From Natronincola ferrireducens (GTDB lineage Bacteria; Bacillota; Clostridia; Peptostreptococcales; Natronincolaceae), in assembly GCF_900100845.1 (NCBI RefSeq), contig NZ_FNFP01000003.1:286572-350571 (forward strand): DNA of 64,000 nt, given 5' to 3'. The notes beneath the pieces were generated by a model, which made no database searches, was not told the DNA's origin, and saw only the letters and a program-made list of their open reading frames with translations. Within the stretch, counting starts at the first letter, position 1, and each line of letters begins with the position of its first letter. The translations under genes and the position numbers were made by a program. Shown in pieces: positions 29,148-39,081 of this stretch.

Positions 29148-30092
29148 GTGGCATTTAAAATGTCAGTACAGGATTATAAGGGAAAAATTAATGAAGTAGA
29201 AGTAGGAAAAGGTGAAAAGGCCTTTAAATTAGGTGGGACAGGAACCATGGCTTTTTATGATTTTGATGGGGACACAGGAAATGCACCTAAGGTTGGAATT
29301 GAAATTCTAGATATTGCACCAGAGGAATGGATACCTTCTTTACAGGAACTGTATAAGGATGTAGCAGTCAATCCTGTAGAATGGGCTAAATATGTGGAAA
29401 AAGAATTTAATCCTGATTTTATTTGTTTAAGGTTTTTAGGTGCTGATCCAAATGGATTAGATAAATCTCCAGAGGCGTGTGGAGAAATTGCCAAGGCTGT
29501 GGTAGAAGCAATTACTGTACCTTTGGTTATTGCTGGAACAGGAAATCATGATAAGGATGCTAAAGTTTTTGAGAAGGTTGCGGCTAGCGTAGAAGGACAT
29601 AATTGTCTTATCTTGGCTGCTACAGAAGAAAACTATAAAGCGGTAGGAGCTGCTGCTGGATTAGCCTATGGTCAAAAGGTTGGAGCAGAATCCTCAGTTG
29701 ATATTAACCTTGCAAAACAACTAAACGTATTACTAGGACAATTAGGTGTAAAATATGAAGATGTAATTATGCACATCGGTTGTTCATCCGTAGGATATGG
29801 ATTTGAATATTTAATATCAACAATAGATAGAATTCGTTTAGCAGCACTAGGACAAAATGATAAAACCCTCCAAATGCCAATTATTACACCGGTATCCTTT
29901 GAGACATGGAATGTGAAGGAATCTATTGCAGAAGTAGAGGATGCACCAGAGTGGGGCGATAGAGAAGAGAGAGGTATTGGGATGGAAATTTCAACAGCAG
30001 CCAGCATTATGGCTGTAGGAGCTGACGCTGTAATTGTACGGCATCCAAAATCATTAGAGACAATCAAGAGCTTTGTAGAAGCTTTAGCATAA
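29148..30092 (+). CDS. acsD: Corrinoid iron-sulfur protein small subunit
   Basis: A 314-residue TIM-barrel protein, the small subunit of the CFeSP that carries the methyl group from AcsE to acetyl-CoA synthase. Conserved blocks include GGTGTMAFYDFDG near residue 29, LRFLGADPNG near 98 and MHIGCSSVGYGFEY near 205. Length matches the family. It starts at GTG 29148 after AAGGGGGCG. It forms a heterodimer with the product of the next gene. Confidence 0.95.
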   Translation: MAFKMSVQDYKGKINEVEVGKGEKAFKLGGTGTMAFYDFDGDTGNAPKVGIEILDIAPEEWIPSLQELYKDVAVNPVEWAKYVEKEFNPDFICLRFLGADPNGLDKSPEACGEIAKAVVEAITVPLVIAGTGNHDKDAKVFEKVAASVEGHNCLILAATEENYKAVGAAAGLAYGQKVGAESSVDINLAKQLNVLLGQLGVKYEDVIMHIGCSSVGYGFEYLISTIDRIRLAALGQNDKTLQMPIITPVSFETWNVKESIAEVEDAPEWGDREERGIGMEISTAASIMAVGADAVIVRHPKSLETIKSFVEALA

Positions 30093-30142
30093 TATTAACC
30101 AAGTAGAGCTTATGAAAAGGATTATTAAAGGGGGAAGGAAAA

Positions 30143-31513
30143 ATGGCTTTGACAGGATTAGATATATTTAAGTTAACACCTAAAAAGAACTGTAAAGATT
30201 GTGGATTTCCAACTTGCTTAGCATTTTCCATGAAGGTTGCAGCTGGGGCAATGGAGATAGAAAAATGTCCGCATATGAGTCCAGAATCATTAGAAAAATT
30301 ATCTGAAGCAACAGCACCTCCAATGAGGGCTGTAAAAATAGGTAAGGGTGATAATGAATATACATTAGGCGGAGAAACGGTTCTTTTCCGTCATGAGAAA
30401 ACCTTTGTTAATAGAAATAGATTTGCAGTAATCTTTACTGATGCTATGACAGAAGAAGAAATTGATGGAAAATTAGCCAATATTAAAAAGGTAAACTATG
30501 TACGAATTGGTGAAAACATGGGGGTAGAGATAGCTGCTTTAAAGTACACCTCCAATAAAGAGCAATACATAAACTTAATTAAAAAAGTGAAGGATAGCGG
30601 TGCTAACCTAGCTTATATGCTGATTTGTGAAGATGTTGACGTACTTAAAGAAGCTTTAGAATTAGTAAAAGATGAAAACCCTGCTATCTATGGTGCTACA
30701 AAAGATAACTACGAGGCTATGGTGGAATTAGCAAAAGGAAGCAAGCTTCCATTGGGTATAAAGGCTGAAAATCTAGAAGGGCTTTATGATTTAGCAGAAA
30801 AAGTGCAGGGATTAGATTATAAAGAATTATTATTGGCAGTAGAAGGTGGAACAGTTAAGGAAACCTTTAGAAATGTTGTTCAGATAAGAAGAACAGCTTT
30901 AAAGGAGCAGGATAGAAAGTTTGGTTATCCTTCCGTTGTATTTGTTAATGAATTAGCTAATAAAGACAAAAATATGGAGATTGCCTTAGCATCTCTATTC
31001 ACATTAAAGTATGGTTCAATTATCGTATTAGATGATATTGATTATAGCAAGGCATTACCATTGTTTGCTTTAAGACAAAATGCATTTACTGATCCTCAAA
31101 GACCAATGAGGGTAGAACCAGATGTTTATAGTGTCAATGGCGCTGATGAAAACGCACCAGTGCTAGTGACTGTGGACTTTGCCCTAACCTACTTTATTGT
31201 AGCCGGTGAAATAGAAAGATCAAAGGTGCCGGTATGGTTAGCAATTCCCGATGCTGGAGGTTATTCTGTACTTACTGCATGGGCTGCCGGTAAATTTGGT
31301 GGTTCTAGCATCTCTAAATTCATTAAAGAAAGTGGCATAGCTGATAAAACAAAATCTAGAAAATTAATTATTCCTGGACTAGTTGCTGTTCTTAAGGGAG
31401 AAATTGAAGATGAGCTGCCAGGCTGGGAGATTATCGTAGGAACAGAGGAAGCAATGCATCTTCCAAAATTTTTAAAGGAATTAAAGGCCAGTGAAGAAGC
31501 TGCTCTTGCATAG
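30143..31513 (+). CDS. acsC: Corrinoid iron-sulfur protein large subunit
   Basis: A 456-residue subunit with an N-terminal 4Fe-4S domain (CKDCGFPTC...C, cysteines at about residues 17-44), a central TIM barrel and a C-terminal corrinoid-binding domain. The cobalt cycles between Co(I) and methyl-Co(III). The N-terminal cluster is the site where reductive activators such as the RACo protein at 35.2 kb restore Co(I). GGGGGAAGG precedes the ATG. Confidence 0.96.
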   Translation: MALTGLDIFKLTPKKNCKDCGFPTCLAFSMKVAAGAMEIEKCPHMSPESLEKLSEATAPPMRAVKIGKGDNEYTLGGETVLFRHEKTFVNRNRFAVIFTDAMTEEEIDGKLANIKKVNYVRIGENMGVEIAALKYTSNKEQYINLIKKVKDSGANLAYMLICEDVDVLKEALELVKDENPAIYGATKDNYEAMVELAKGSKLPLGIKAENLEGLYDLAEKVQGLDYKELLLAVEGGTVKETFRNVVQIRRTALKEQDRKFGYPSVVFVNELANKDKNMEIALASLFTLKYGSIIVLDDIDYSKALPLFALRQNAFTDPQRPMRVEPDVYSVNGADENAPVLVTVDFALTYFIVAGEIERSKVPVWLAIPDAGGYSVLTAWAAGKFGGSSISKFIKESGIADKTKSRKLIIPGLVAVLKGEIEDELPGWEIIVGTEEAMHLPKFLKELKASEEAALA

Positions 31514-31537
31514 AAGAGTTTGGTAATTAACAAGGTA

Positions 31538-31565
31538 ATAGAGGAAAGGTTTCCCTTTCCTCTAT
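31538..31565 (+). other. Intercistronic hairpin between acsC and acsE
   Basis: A perfect 12-bp stem, ATAGAGGAAAGG with CCTTTCCTCTAT, around a 4-base loop. No T-tract follows, so read-through or mRNA processing is expected. Confidence 0.55.
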
Positions 31566-31597
31566 GATAAATAAAACATAAAATAGGGGGTATTGAT

Positions 31598-32383
31598 ATG
31601 GAAAAGTTTCTGGTAATTGGTGAAAGAATACATTGTATTTCACCAGTCATAAGAAAAGCATTAGCAGAAAGAAACCCAGAGCCAATCTTAAAAAGAGCAA
31701 AGGAACAAATAGAAGCTGGAGCTGACTATGTAGATGTTAACATAGGGCCTGCTGAAAAAGACGGAGAAGAATTGATGACTTGGGCTGTTCAATTAATTCA
31801 GTCAGAGTTTGACAACGTTCCTCTAGCACTGGATACTGTAAACAGAAAGGCAATCGAGGCTGGGTTAAAGGTGTATAACAATGAAAAGGGTAAGGCTATT
31901 ATTAACTCAGCAGATGCTGGGCCTAGAATTGATTTATTTGATTTAGCAGCTCAATATGATGCTAAAATTATTGGTTTATGTGCTAAAGAAGGTATTCCAA
32001 GGGATTGTGAAGAGCGTATTGCCTATTGTACAGAAATGCTAGAAAAGGCAATGGAACTAGGAATGGATCCTAGCGACATCTTATTTGACCCATTATTCTT
32101 AGTAGTAAAGGGTATGCAGGAGAAACAATCAGAGGTTTTAGAAGCAATTAGACAAATTACAGAGATGGGATTAAAAACTACTGGAGGATTAAGTAATATT
32201 TCCAATGGTGCGCCTAAGCATGTGAGACCAATTATGGACGCAGCCTTTGCAGCTATGGCGATGCAATGTGGACTTTCTTCAGCCATCATTAATCCATGTG
32301 ATAAAGAATTAATGGATACCATCAAAACCTGTGATGTAATAAAAAACAATATTTTATATGCTGATTCTTATCTAGATTTATAA
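31598..32383 (+). CDS. acsE: Methyl-THF:corrinoid iron-sulfur protein methyltransferase
   Basis: A 261-residue pterin-binding TIM barrel that moves the methyl group from methyl-THF to the corrinoid protein. Pterin-binding residues are seen in GERIHC near residue 7, AGADYVDVNIGP near 43, the LDT block near 77 and GGLSNISNGAP near 195. Length is that of MeTr proteins (about 262). AGGGGG precedes the ATG. Confidence 0.96.
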   Translation: MEKFLVIGERIHCISPVIRKALAERNPEPILKRAKEQIEAGADYVDVNIGPAEKDGEELMTWAVQLIQSEFDNVPLALDTVNRKAIEAGLKVYNNEKGKAIINSADAGPRIDLFDLAAQYDAKIIGLCAKEGIPRDCEERIAYCTEMLEKAMELGMDPSDILFDPLFLVVKGMQEKQSEVLEAIRQITEMGLKTTGGLSNISNGAPKHVRPIMDAAFAAMAMQCGLSSAIINPCDKELMDTIKTCDVIKNNILYADSYLDL

Positions 32384-32408
32384 AAAAAGTTTATAGGGGG
32401 GTAAAAGC

Positions 32409-34535
32409 ATGAATTTATTTAATGTTATTTATGCTGGTTCTAATCAAGCATTAAGTGCAGCAGAAGGTTTATTAAAGCAAGCTATTGAAGAAAAAGGCAG
32501 AGATCATAAGGTGGTTTTTCCTGAAACAGCTTATTCACTGCCAATTATTTATGCAGCAACAGGCTTGAAAATGACAACCTTAGCAGATTTAGAAGGAGCC
32601 ATTGGTGTAGTAAAAAGTTTAATTGTTGAAGAACCACGTTTAGAGCAAGCTTTAAATGCAGGTCTTGCAACAGCAGTTTCAGCAGAAATTATCGAAGCCA
32701 TCAAATATGCCTTAAATGAGACGCCCTATGATGCACCTTGTGCAGGTCATATCACAGATGCAACTATCCGTTCCTTAGGGGTTCCTCTAGTAACTGGAGA
32801 TATTCCAGGTGTAGCCGTTGTTTTAGGAAAATGTCCTGATAGTGAAACAGCTGCAAAGGTAATCAAAGACTATCAATCTAAGGGATTACTTACCTTCTTA
32901 GTTGGAGACATCATTGATCAAGCTATAGAAGCTAATGTAAAAATGGGTCTAGAGCTAAGGGTTATTCCTTTAGGCTATGACGTTACCTCTGTAATCCATG
33001 TTGTATCTGTAGCCATCAGAGCAAGTCTTATCTTTGGTGGGGTTGAGCCTGGCAAATTGGCTGAACATATGGAATACACTAAAAATAGGGTACCAGCCTT
33101 TGTAAATGCCTTCGGACCATTAAGTGAGTTAGTAGTATCTGCAGGAGCAGGAGCTATCGCCCTTGGATTCCCAGTTATTACAGATCAAGTAGTACCAGAG
33201 GTACCAACATTATTATTGACACAAAAAGATTATGATAAAATCCCAGCTACTTCTTTAGAGGCTAGAAATATTAAGATTAAAGTAACAGAAATTCCAATTC
33301 CAGTAGGCTTTGCGGCAGCATTTGAAGGTGAAAGGGTTAGAAAAGATGATCTTAATGTTGAATTTGGAGGCTCTAAAACCGAATGTTGGGAGCTTGTTAG
33401 AAGTAGGGATCTAGCAGATATAGAAGATCATAAAATAGAAATAATAGGTCCTGACATTGATGAAGTAGAAGGAACACCAAAGAGACTTCCGTTAGCGATA
33501 TTAGTAGAGGTAGCGGGTAAAAACATGCAGGAAGATTTTGAACCTGTTTTAGAAAGACGTATTCACTACTTCATGAACTACACAGAAGGGGTTATGCACG
33601 TAGGACAAAGGGATACTACTTGGATTCGTATTAATAATGATACCTTTAATAGTGGCTTTAGATTAAAGCATATTGGTGAAGTTTTATATGCTAAGATGAG
33701 GGATGAATTTGACTCTGTAGTAGATAAATGTCAAGTTACCATTATCACTGATCCTGAGAAGGTTGCTACCATGAAGGAGGCTGACGCATATCCTAAATAT
33801 AATGCAAGAGATGAAAGACTTGCATCCTTAACCGATGAAAGTGTAGATACCTTCTACTCCTGCTTATTATGTCAATCCTTTGCACCAGCCCATGTATGTG
33901 TTGTAACACCAGAAAGATTGGGACTTTGTGGAGCTGTAAGCTGGTTAGATGCTAAGGCTACAAAGGAACTAGATCCTGCAGGTCCATGTCAGCCAATTGC
34001 TAAAGAAGGTGTTGAAGACGAAATAAAGGGAGTTTGGAGTGCTGTTAATGAGCATATTGCTGAAAAATCTCAAGGCGCTGTAGAAAGAATTACGCTGTAT
34101 AGTTTAATGGAAGATCCTATGACATCCTGTGGATGCTTTGAGTGTATTGCAGGAATTATGCCTGAAGCTAATGGTATTGTTATTGTAAATAGAGAATTTG
34201 GTGCAACAACACCTGTTGGTATGACCTTTGGTGAACTTGCTTCCATGACCGGTGGTGGGGTTCAAACACCTGGATTTATGGGACACGGTAGATACTTTAT
34301 TTCTTCTAAGAAGTTTATCTCTGCTGAAGGTGGACCAGGACGTATTGTATGGATGCCAAAAGAACTAAAGGATTATGTAAGTGATAAATTAAATGAAACA
34401 GCAAAAGAAATGTATGGAATTGATAATTTCACAGACATGATTTGTGATGAAACAATTGCAACAGATTCAGAAGAAGTATTAAACTTCCTAACAGAAAAAG
34501 GACACCCAGCATTAACTATGGATCCATTAATGTAA
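32409..34535 (+). CDS. acsB: Acetyl-CoA synthase
   Basis: A 708-residue enzyme that condenses CO, the CFeSP-bound methyl group and CoA into acetyl-CoA. The A-cluster ligands are visible near residues 483-510 (SCLLCQSFAPAHVC, then RLGLCGAVSW) and near 570-575 (SCGCFECI, with the CGC that holds the distal nickel). Length is that of the clostridial enzyme lacking extra domains. It needs CO from CooS; both are in this operon. AGGGGGG precedes the ATG. Confidence 0.97.
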   Translation: MNLFNVIYAGSNQALSAAEGLLKQAIEEKGRDHKVVFPETAYSLPIIYAATGLKMTTLADLEGAIGVVKSLIVEEPRLEQALNAGLATAVSAEIIEAIKYALNETPYDAPCAGHITDATIRSLGVPLVTGDIPGVAVVLGKCPDSETAAKVIKDYQSKGLLTFLVGDIIDQAIEANVKMGLELRVIPLGYDVTSVIHVVSVAIRASLIFGGVEPGKLAEHMEYTKNRVPAFVNAFGPLSELVVSAGAGAIALGFPVITDQVVPEVPTLLLTQKDYDKIPATSLEARNIKIKVTEIPIPVGFAAAFEGERVRKDDLNVEFGGSKTECWELVRSRDLADIEDHKIEIIGPDIDEVEGTPKRLPLAILVEVAGKNMQEDFEPVLERRIHYFMNYTEGVMHVGQRDTTWIRINNDTFNSGFRLKHIGEVLYAKMRDEFDSVVDKCQVTIITDPEKVATMKEADAYPKYNARDERLASLTDESVDTFYSCLLCQSFAPAHVCVVTPERLGLCGAVSWLDAKATKELDPAGPCQPIAKEGVEDEIKGVWSAVNEHIAEKSQGAVERITLYSLMEDPMTSCGCFECIAGIMPEANGIVIVNREFGATTPVGMTFGELASMTGGGVQTPGFMGHGRYFISSKKFISAEGGPGRIVWMPKELKDYVSDKLNETAKEMYGIDNFTDMICDETIATDSEEVLNFLTEKGHPALTMDPLM

Positions 34536-34539
34536 TTAA

Positions 34540-34577
34540 ATAGAATACTCCCACTTATTTAAGTGGGAGTATTCTAT
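34540..34577 (+). other. Perfect 17-bp hairpin between acsB and gcvH
   Basis: ATAGAATACTCCCACTT (34540-34556) and AAGTGGGAGTATTCTAT (34561-34577) form a perfect stem around ATTT. No T-run follows on the plus strand, so it is likely a 3'-end stabiliser or partial terminator after acsB. Confidence 0.7.
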
Positions 34578-34600
34578 CAAGATAAAAGGGGGAAATAGCC

Positions 34601-34972
34601 ATGTATCCAGAAAATCTTAAATATCATAGTGAACATACTTGGGTAAAGGTAGAAGGAGATACAGCTTATATAGGCATAAGTGATTATGCCCAAGAACAAT
34701 TGGGAGAAGTATTATTTGTAGAAATGCCAGAGGTGGGGGATGAAATTCAAGCAGGTCAAGAGTTTGGTGTGGTTGAATCATCAAAAGTAGCATCTGATTT
34801 AATTGCTCCGATATCTGGAGAAGTATTAGAAATTAATGAAAAGCTAGAGGATGAGCCAGAGCATGTTAATGAGGCACCCTATGAAGCTTGGATTGTTAAG
34901 GTTAAAATAGCAGATGCAGAAGAGTTAGAAGGTCTTTTAAATGCTGAAAACTATCAAGGTGCATTGGCATAA
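34601..34972 (+). CDS. gcvH: Glycine cleavage system H protein
   Basis: A 123-residue lipoyl carrier protein. The lipoylation context VESSKVASD near residue 62 contains the acceptor lysine, and HTWVKVEG and [10 protein letters not shown] match the family N-terminus. No gcvT or gcvP is present in the window. Here the lipoyl protein sits at the end of the Wood-Ljungdahl operon and is presumably the partner of the LpdA-like enzyme at 26.9 kb. Its job in acetogen clusters is unproven. AAAAGGGGG precedes the ATG. Confidence 0.95.
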   Translation: MYPENLKYHSEHTWVKVEGDTAYIGISDYAQEQLGEVLFVEMPEVGDEIQAGQEFGVVESSKVASDLIAPISGEVLEINEKLEDEPEHVNEAPYEAWIVKVKIADAEELEGLLNAENYQGALA

Positions 34973-34988
34973 TATGTAACTTAATTAA

Positions 34989-35010
34989 AGAGGGGGTTTC
35001 TACCCCCTCT
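34989..35010 (+). terminator. Stem-loop closing the core Wood-Ljungdahl operon
   Basis: AGAGGGGGT pairs perfectly with ACCCCCTCT around a 4-base loop, 17 bases after the gcvH stop. The downstream sequence is only moderately T-rich, so termination may be partial. The gap 35011-35222 shows no gene. Confidence 0.6.
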
Positions 35011-35222
35011 CAATTGTAGAACAACCTATATTAAGTATTATAGCCAAGATCAAATAGAAAAATATAAAAGTTGAAGGATTTTACTTCTGCAGAATAGAAC
35101 TCTTATGATAGGTTAAAGTTTTCCTAGAAAACAGAGGAGTTTAATCTTATAGAAAGTTATTTTGCGTTGCAACATATTTCCTCACCTTATCTCAGGAGAT
35201 ATCATTGGAGGGATAATATAAA

Positions 35223-37178
35223 ATGATCAATATAAAGTTTCAACCTATGGATATAAATGTACGGGCAGGAGTAGGAGAAAATTTATTAGAGGTTGCCAGA
35301 AGGAATGGAATATTTATAGACGCACCTTGCAATGGAGGCTTATCCTGTGGAAAATGCAAGGTAAGGATCATAAGAGGAGTAGTAGATTTCAATGGAAATA
35401 ACCATCATATAAAAGATGGGGAATTGAAGGCAGGCTATGTTCTAGCATGTAATACAAAGGTAATTGAGGACCTTGTTATTGAAGTTCCTTCAGGTGAATC
35501 CTCCTATATGAATGGTATGAAGATCGAAGATTTATCTGGTCCTCGAGATCAAAAAATTTTTCAGCGGGCGAGAGATCAAGTTTTAAACAATGGGATGAAA
35601 TTTTGTTCTTATATTAAAAAGGACTATCTAGAAATCGATTTACCTACTCTAGATGATAATATTTCTGATTGGGATAGAATAAAAAGACATTTGAGAAACC
35701 AACTAGGGTATTCAATGGTGTTTTGCAGACTACCTATGTTAAGAAAAATACCATCCCTCTTAAGGGAAAGTGAATTCAAAATAACCATAACCCACATACC
35801 TAGAGGAGACAATAGAACAACTATTATAAATATGGAAATAGGAGATACCACCAATAGGCTTTATGGTGTAGCTTTAGATATTGGAACAACATCAGTTGCT
35901 GCCTGTCTAGTGGATCTTTACGAAGGCAAACTATTGGCAAAAGCATCCTCTGGAAACGCCCAAATGAAATATGGGGCTGATGTTATTCATAGAATTATTT
36001 ATGCTACAAAGAATAATGGCTTAGAAAAGTTAACCCATGCTATTATTCATGAAACAATTAACCCTCTACTTAAAAAAATGTATCAAGATGCAGGTGTAGA
36101 TAAAAATGAAGTAACAGCTTTTGTGGCAGCAGGAAATACAACTATGTCCCATTTGTTACTTGGAATTTATCCTGACTATTTAAGGCGAGAACCCTATATA
36201 CCTACATTTTCAGGTGCCCCTTTTATTAAGGCTTCAGAACTGGAATTGGAAGCAAATCCTGAAACATTTTTATATATCCTTCCATCTATAGCAAGCTATG
36301 TTGGTGGAGATATTACAGCAGGGGTTTTGGCTTCAGGAATATGGGCTTCTGAAGAAAACATTTTGTTAATTGATTTAGGTACAAATGGAGAGATTGTGTT
36401 TGGCAACAAAGATTTTTTAGTTACCTGTGCCTGTTCAGCTGGACCTGCTTTTGAAGGGGGAGAAATAAGCTGTGGAATGAGGGCAGCTGGTGGAGCTATT
36501 GAAAGGATAGAAATAGACAACAATAGCTATATACCAAAATTTACAATCATTCACAATGAAAAGCCCAAAGGTATATGCGGCTCAGGTATAATAGATTTAA
36601 TTGCTGAAATGTTAAAAACCGGTTTAGTCGATAGAAGAGGAAAAATTAACAGAGATTTAAATACCGATAGAATTCGGTTTGATGAATATAATATTGGAGA
36701 ATACGTAGTAGCTTTTAAAGATGAGTGGGGCATTGAAGAAGATATAACAATTACAGAAATTGATATTGATAACTTCATCAAAGCCAAAGCCGCTGTTTAT
36801 TCAGGAATTGCTACACTCCTTGACAGTTTAGGGATGGACTTTGATATGATTAATAAAATATATATTGCAGGAGGGATAGGAAGCAGTCTATCCATTGATA
36901 AAGCCATCGAGATAGGGTTATTTCCAGATATAGAATTTGATAAATTTATGCATATAGGGAACAGTTCCCTTATGGGATGCTATCTTACCCTTATGAGTGA
37001 AGACGCTAGACGAAAGATGGAGGAGTTTTCTAAGGAAATGACCTATATAGAGTTAAGTGTTTATCCAGGATATATGGACGAATTTATATCTGCCTGCTTT
37101 TTACCTCATACGGATATCAATAGGTTTCCCACTGTGGAAAAGATATTAGAAGAATATAGTACAAACAGGGCCATTTAA
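35223..37178 (+). CDS. RACo-type reductive activator of the corrinoid protein
   Basis: A 651-residue protein. The N-terminal 2Fe-2S domain has CNGGLSCGKCKVRI and a fourth cysteine in ACNTK. The C-terminal part (residues about 215-610) is an ASKHA ATPase fold with LDIGTTSVAACLV, DLGTNGEIV and GGIGSS. Such proteins use ATP to drive electron transfer from the 2Fe-2S cluster to Co(II) of the CFeSP, returning it to Co(I). Position just after the core operon fits this role. GGAGGG precedes the ATG. Confidence 0.9.
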   Translation: MINIKFQPMDINVRAGVGENLLEVARRNGIFIDAPCNGGLSCGKCKVRIIRGVVDFNGNNHHIKDGELKAGYVLACNTKVIEDLVIEVPSGESSYMNGMKIEDLSGPRDQKIFQRARDQVLNNGMKFCSYIKKDYLEIDLPTLDDNISDWDRIKRHLRNQLGYSMVFCRLPMLRKIPSLLRESEFKITITHIPRGDNRTTIINMEIGDTTNRLYGVALDIGTTSVAACLVDLYEGKLLAKASSGNAQMKYGADVIHRIIYATKNNGLEKLTHAIIHETINPLLKKMYQDAGVDKNEVTAFVAAGNTTMSHLLLGIYPDYLRREPYIPTFSGAPFIKASELELEANPETFLYILPSIASYVGGDITAGVLASGIWASEENILLIDLGTNGEIVFGNKDFLVTCACSAGPAFEGGEISCGMRAAGGAIERIEIDNNSYIPKFTIIHNEKPKGICGSGIIDLIAEMLKTGLVDRRGKINRDLNTDRIRFDEYNIGEYVVAFKDEWGIEEDITITEIDIDNFIKAKAAVYSGIATLLDSLGMDFDMINKIYIAGGIGSSLSIDKAIEIGLFPDIEFDKFMHIGNSSLMGCYLTLMSEDARRKMEEFSKEMTYIELSVYPGYMDEFISACFLPHTDINRFPTVEKILEEYSTNRAI

Positions 37179-37205
37179 ACGGGGTAAACAATCTTCGTGC
37201 TACTT

Positions 37206-37254
37206 AAAGATTTCTTTAAAGCTATAGAAATGCTTTTAAGAAATCTTTTTTAAA
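37206..37254 (+). terminator. Terminator after the RACo gene
   Basis: AAAGATTTCTT pairs with AAGAAATCTTT, extended inside by AAAGC/GCTTT, and runs into TTTTTAAAT. Confidence 0.75.
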
Positions 37255-37358
37255 TAAAAGGCATGTTTAAGATTGATTGTCCATATAGGAACTAATACAA
37301 CAATATGATAATATTGATATATAATAAACAAGTCATAATACACTGGAGGGGGATAAGC

Positions 37359-39080
37359 GTGGACATTAAACATACCTTGACACTATCAGATAATGGATGT
37401 AAAGATTGTTATAAATGCATCAGAAATTGCCCTGTAAAGGCAATAGCCATAACAGAAAATAAAACAGAAGTAGATGCCAGCAGATGTATCGCCTGTGGGA
37501 AATGTTTTATTGTATGCCCACAAAACGATAAAGCTCCTCAATATCATCTAATTAGAGTAAGATCTTTTGCTAATAATAATAATAAACTAGTAGCATCAAT
37601 AGACCCTACTTTTTTAGCCTATTTTCCAAAAAGTGAGAAGACTATTGTGACTGCTCTAAAAAAATTAGGCTTTCATCATGTTGAGGAAACAGCTGTAGGG
37701 ATAGATCGGGTATTAGAAGAATACAAAAATTATTATAACCAAACAAAACAAAACTATTATATTACCACAACCTGTTCTGCATGTAATTTAATGATACAAA
37801 AATATTACCCTCATCTAAACAAATATATGATTCCAATTCTCCCACCAATGATGGTTCATGGGAAGCTATTAAGAAAAAAATATGGAGATGATATCAAAGT
37901 TGTCTATTTTACTCCTTGTATTGCCTCAAAAATAGAATGTACAGACACACAACTAGAGGATTGCTCCATAGATGCTGTTATAACCTTTGATGAATTAAAG
38001 GATTGGATGACGTCAAAAAACATCGTTTTAGAAGAATTAGAAGAAGAGGATTTTGATCAAGAAGGAACATTTATTGCTAAAAAGTTTCCAGTAGATGGAC
38101 TAAAATCAATGACAGACCGTATAACTTCTGCAGAGGATTTTCTTCAGGTAAACGGTGGTGAAAATATTCGGCAGGTATTAGAAAGTATAGCACAAGAGGA
38201 ATTAGATGCTAAATTTATTGAAATAAATTTTTGCTTAAATGGATGTATTAATGGCCCTACCTTTTATAATAGTCAAGTGAATCTCTTTACAAGAAAAAAG
38301 CAGGTTAGTGATTATGCTAATAAAAAAGCTATAGAAAACAATTTATTTGAATTAGCTGAGGAGATCAAAGGAAAATTTTATAGGGAATTTAATGATAAAA
38401 GGGTGCTTAATTTACAGCCCAGTAATATAGAACTAAGAAAAATTTTAAAAAAAATGGGTAAATTTAATAAAAAAGATGAGCTAAACTGTGGCACATGCGG
38501 TTATGAAACGTGTCGGGATAAAGCGGTAGCCATTTATAATCATATGGATACACCTAATATGTGTTTACCTTATATACGAAATAAAAGTGAGACCATGTCT
38601 AATTTAATTTTTGAGTACTCACCTAATTATATTTTTTTAGTAAACAAGGATTTGAAAATTTTAAGCATAAATCCAGCGGGGATACAACATTTAAATGTTG
38701 AAAAAAAGCATGACGATTTACATTTAGCAACCATATTAGATTATACAGATTATATGGAGGTTTTTGAAACAAAGAAAAGTATATATGGCAAAAAAATTAG
38801 ACTAGAGGATCATAATCTTACCATCATTCAAAACCTATTATATATAGAAAAGCAAGATAGCATCTTAGCTATATTAAATGACGTTACAAAAACTGAAGAA
38901 AAGGAAAAGGAATTAATAGAAGTTAAAAAGAATACTGCTGAGATGGTACAAAAAGTCATTACAAAACAAATGGTAATTGCCCAACAAATTTGTAGTGTTT
39001 TAGGGGAAACAACAGCCGAAACAAAGGTTGCTCTTAAAAAATTCTTAGACCTTACTATGGAAAAGTCAGGTGATGAGTAA
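37359..39080 (+). CDS. Hydrogenase-like iron-sulfur sensor with PAS domain (HydS-like)
   Basis: A 573-residue protein. Two 4Fe-4S motifs (CKDCYKCIRNCP and CIACGKCFIVCP) begin the chain. They are followed by an [FeFe]-hydrogenase large-subunit-like domain whose motifs (TTCSAC, TPCIASKIE, CLNGCINGP) are degenerate relative to true hydrogenases. A third Fe-S domain (CGTCGYETC...C) lies near residue 370, then a PAS domain and a helical tail. Such proteins are thought to be redox or H2 sensors and not enzymes. GTG 37359 is chosen because GGAGGGGG lies just upstream. It is coupled to the downstream phosphatase, a known pairing in Clostridia. Confidence 0.85.
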   Translation: MDIKHTLTLSDNGCKDCYKCIRNCPVKAIAITENKTEVDASRCIACGKCFIVCPQNDKAPQYHLIRVRSFANNNNKLVASIDPTFLAYFPKSEKTIVTALKKLGFHHVEETAVGIDRVLEEYKNYYNQTKQNYYITTTCSACNLMIQKYYPHLNKYMIPILPPMMVHGKLLRKKYGDDIKVVYFTPCIASKIECTDTQLEDCSIDAVITFDELKDWMTSKNIVLEELEEEDFDQEGTFIAKKFPVDGLKSMTDRITSAEDFLQVNGGENIRQVLESIAQEELDAKFIEINFCLNGCINGPTFYNSQVNLFTRKKQVSDYANKKAIENNLFELAEEIKGKFYREFNDKRVLNLQPSNIELRKILKKMGKFNKKDELNCGTCGYETCRDKAVAIYNHMDTPNMCLPYIRNKSETMSNLIFEYSPNYIFLVNKDLKILSINPAGIQHLNVEKKHDDLHLATILDYTDYMEVFETKKSIYGKKIRLEDHNLTIIQNLLYIEKQDSILAILNDVTKTEEKEKELIEVKKNTAEMVQKVITKQMVIAQQICSVLGETTAETKVALKKFLDLTMEKSGDE

Positions 39081-39081
39081 A

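Noticed and set aside
37359..39080. Active [FeFe]-hydrogenase
   Set aside because: The three H-cluster motifs are degenerate and the protein ends in a PAS domain, so a sensor is more likely.
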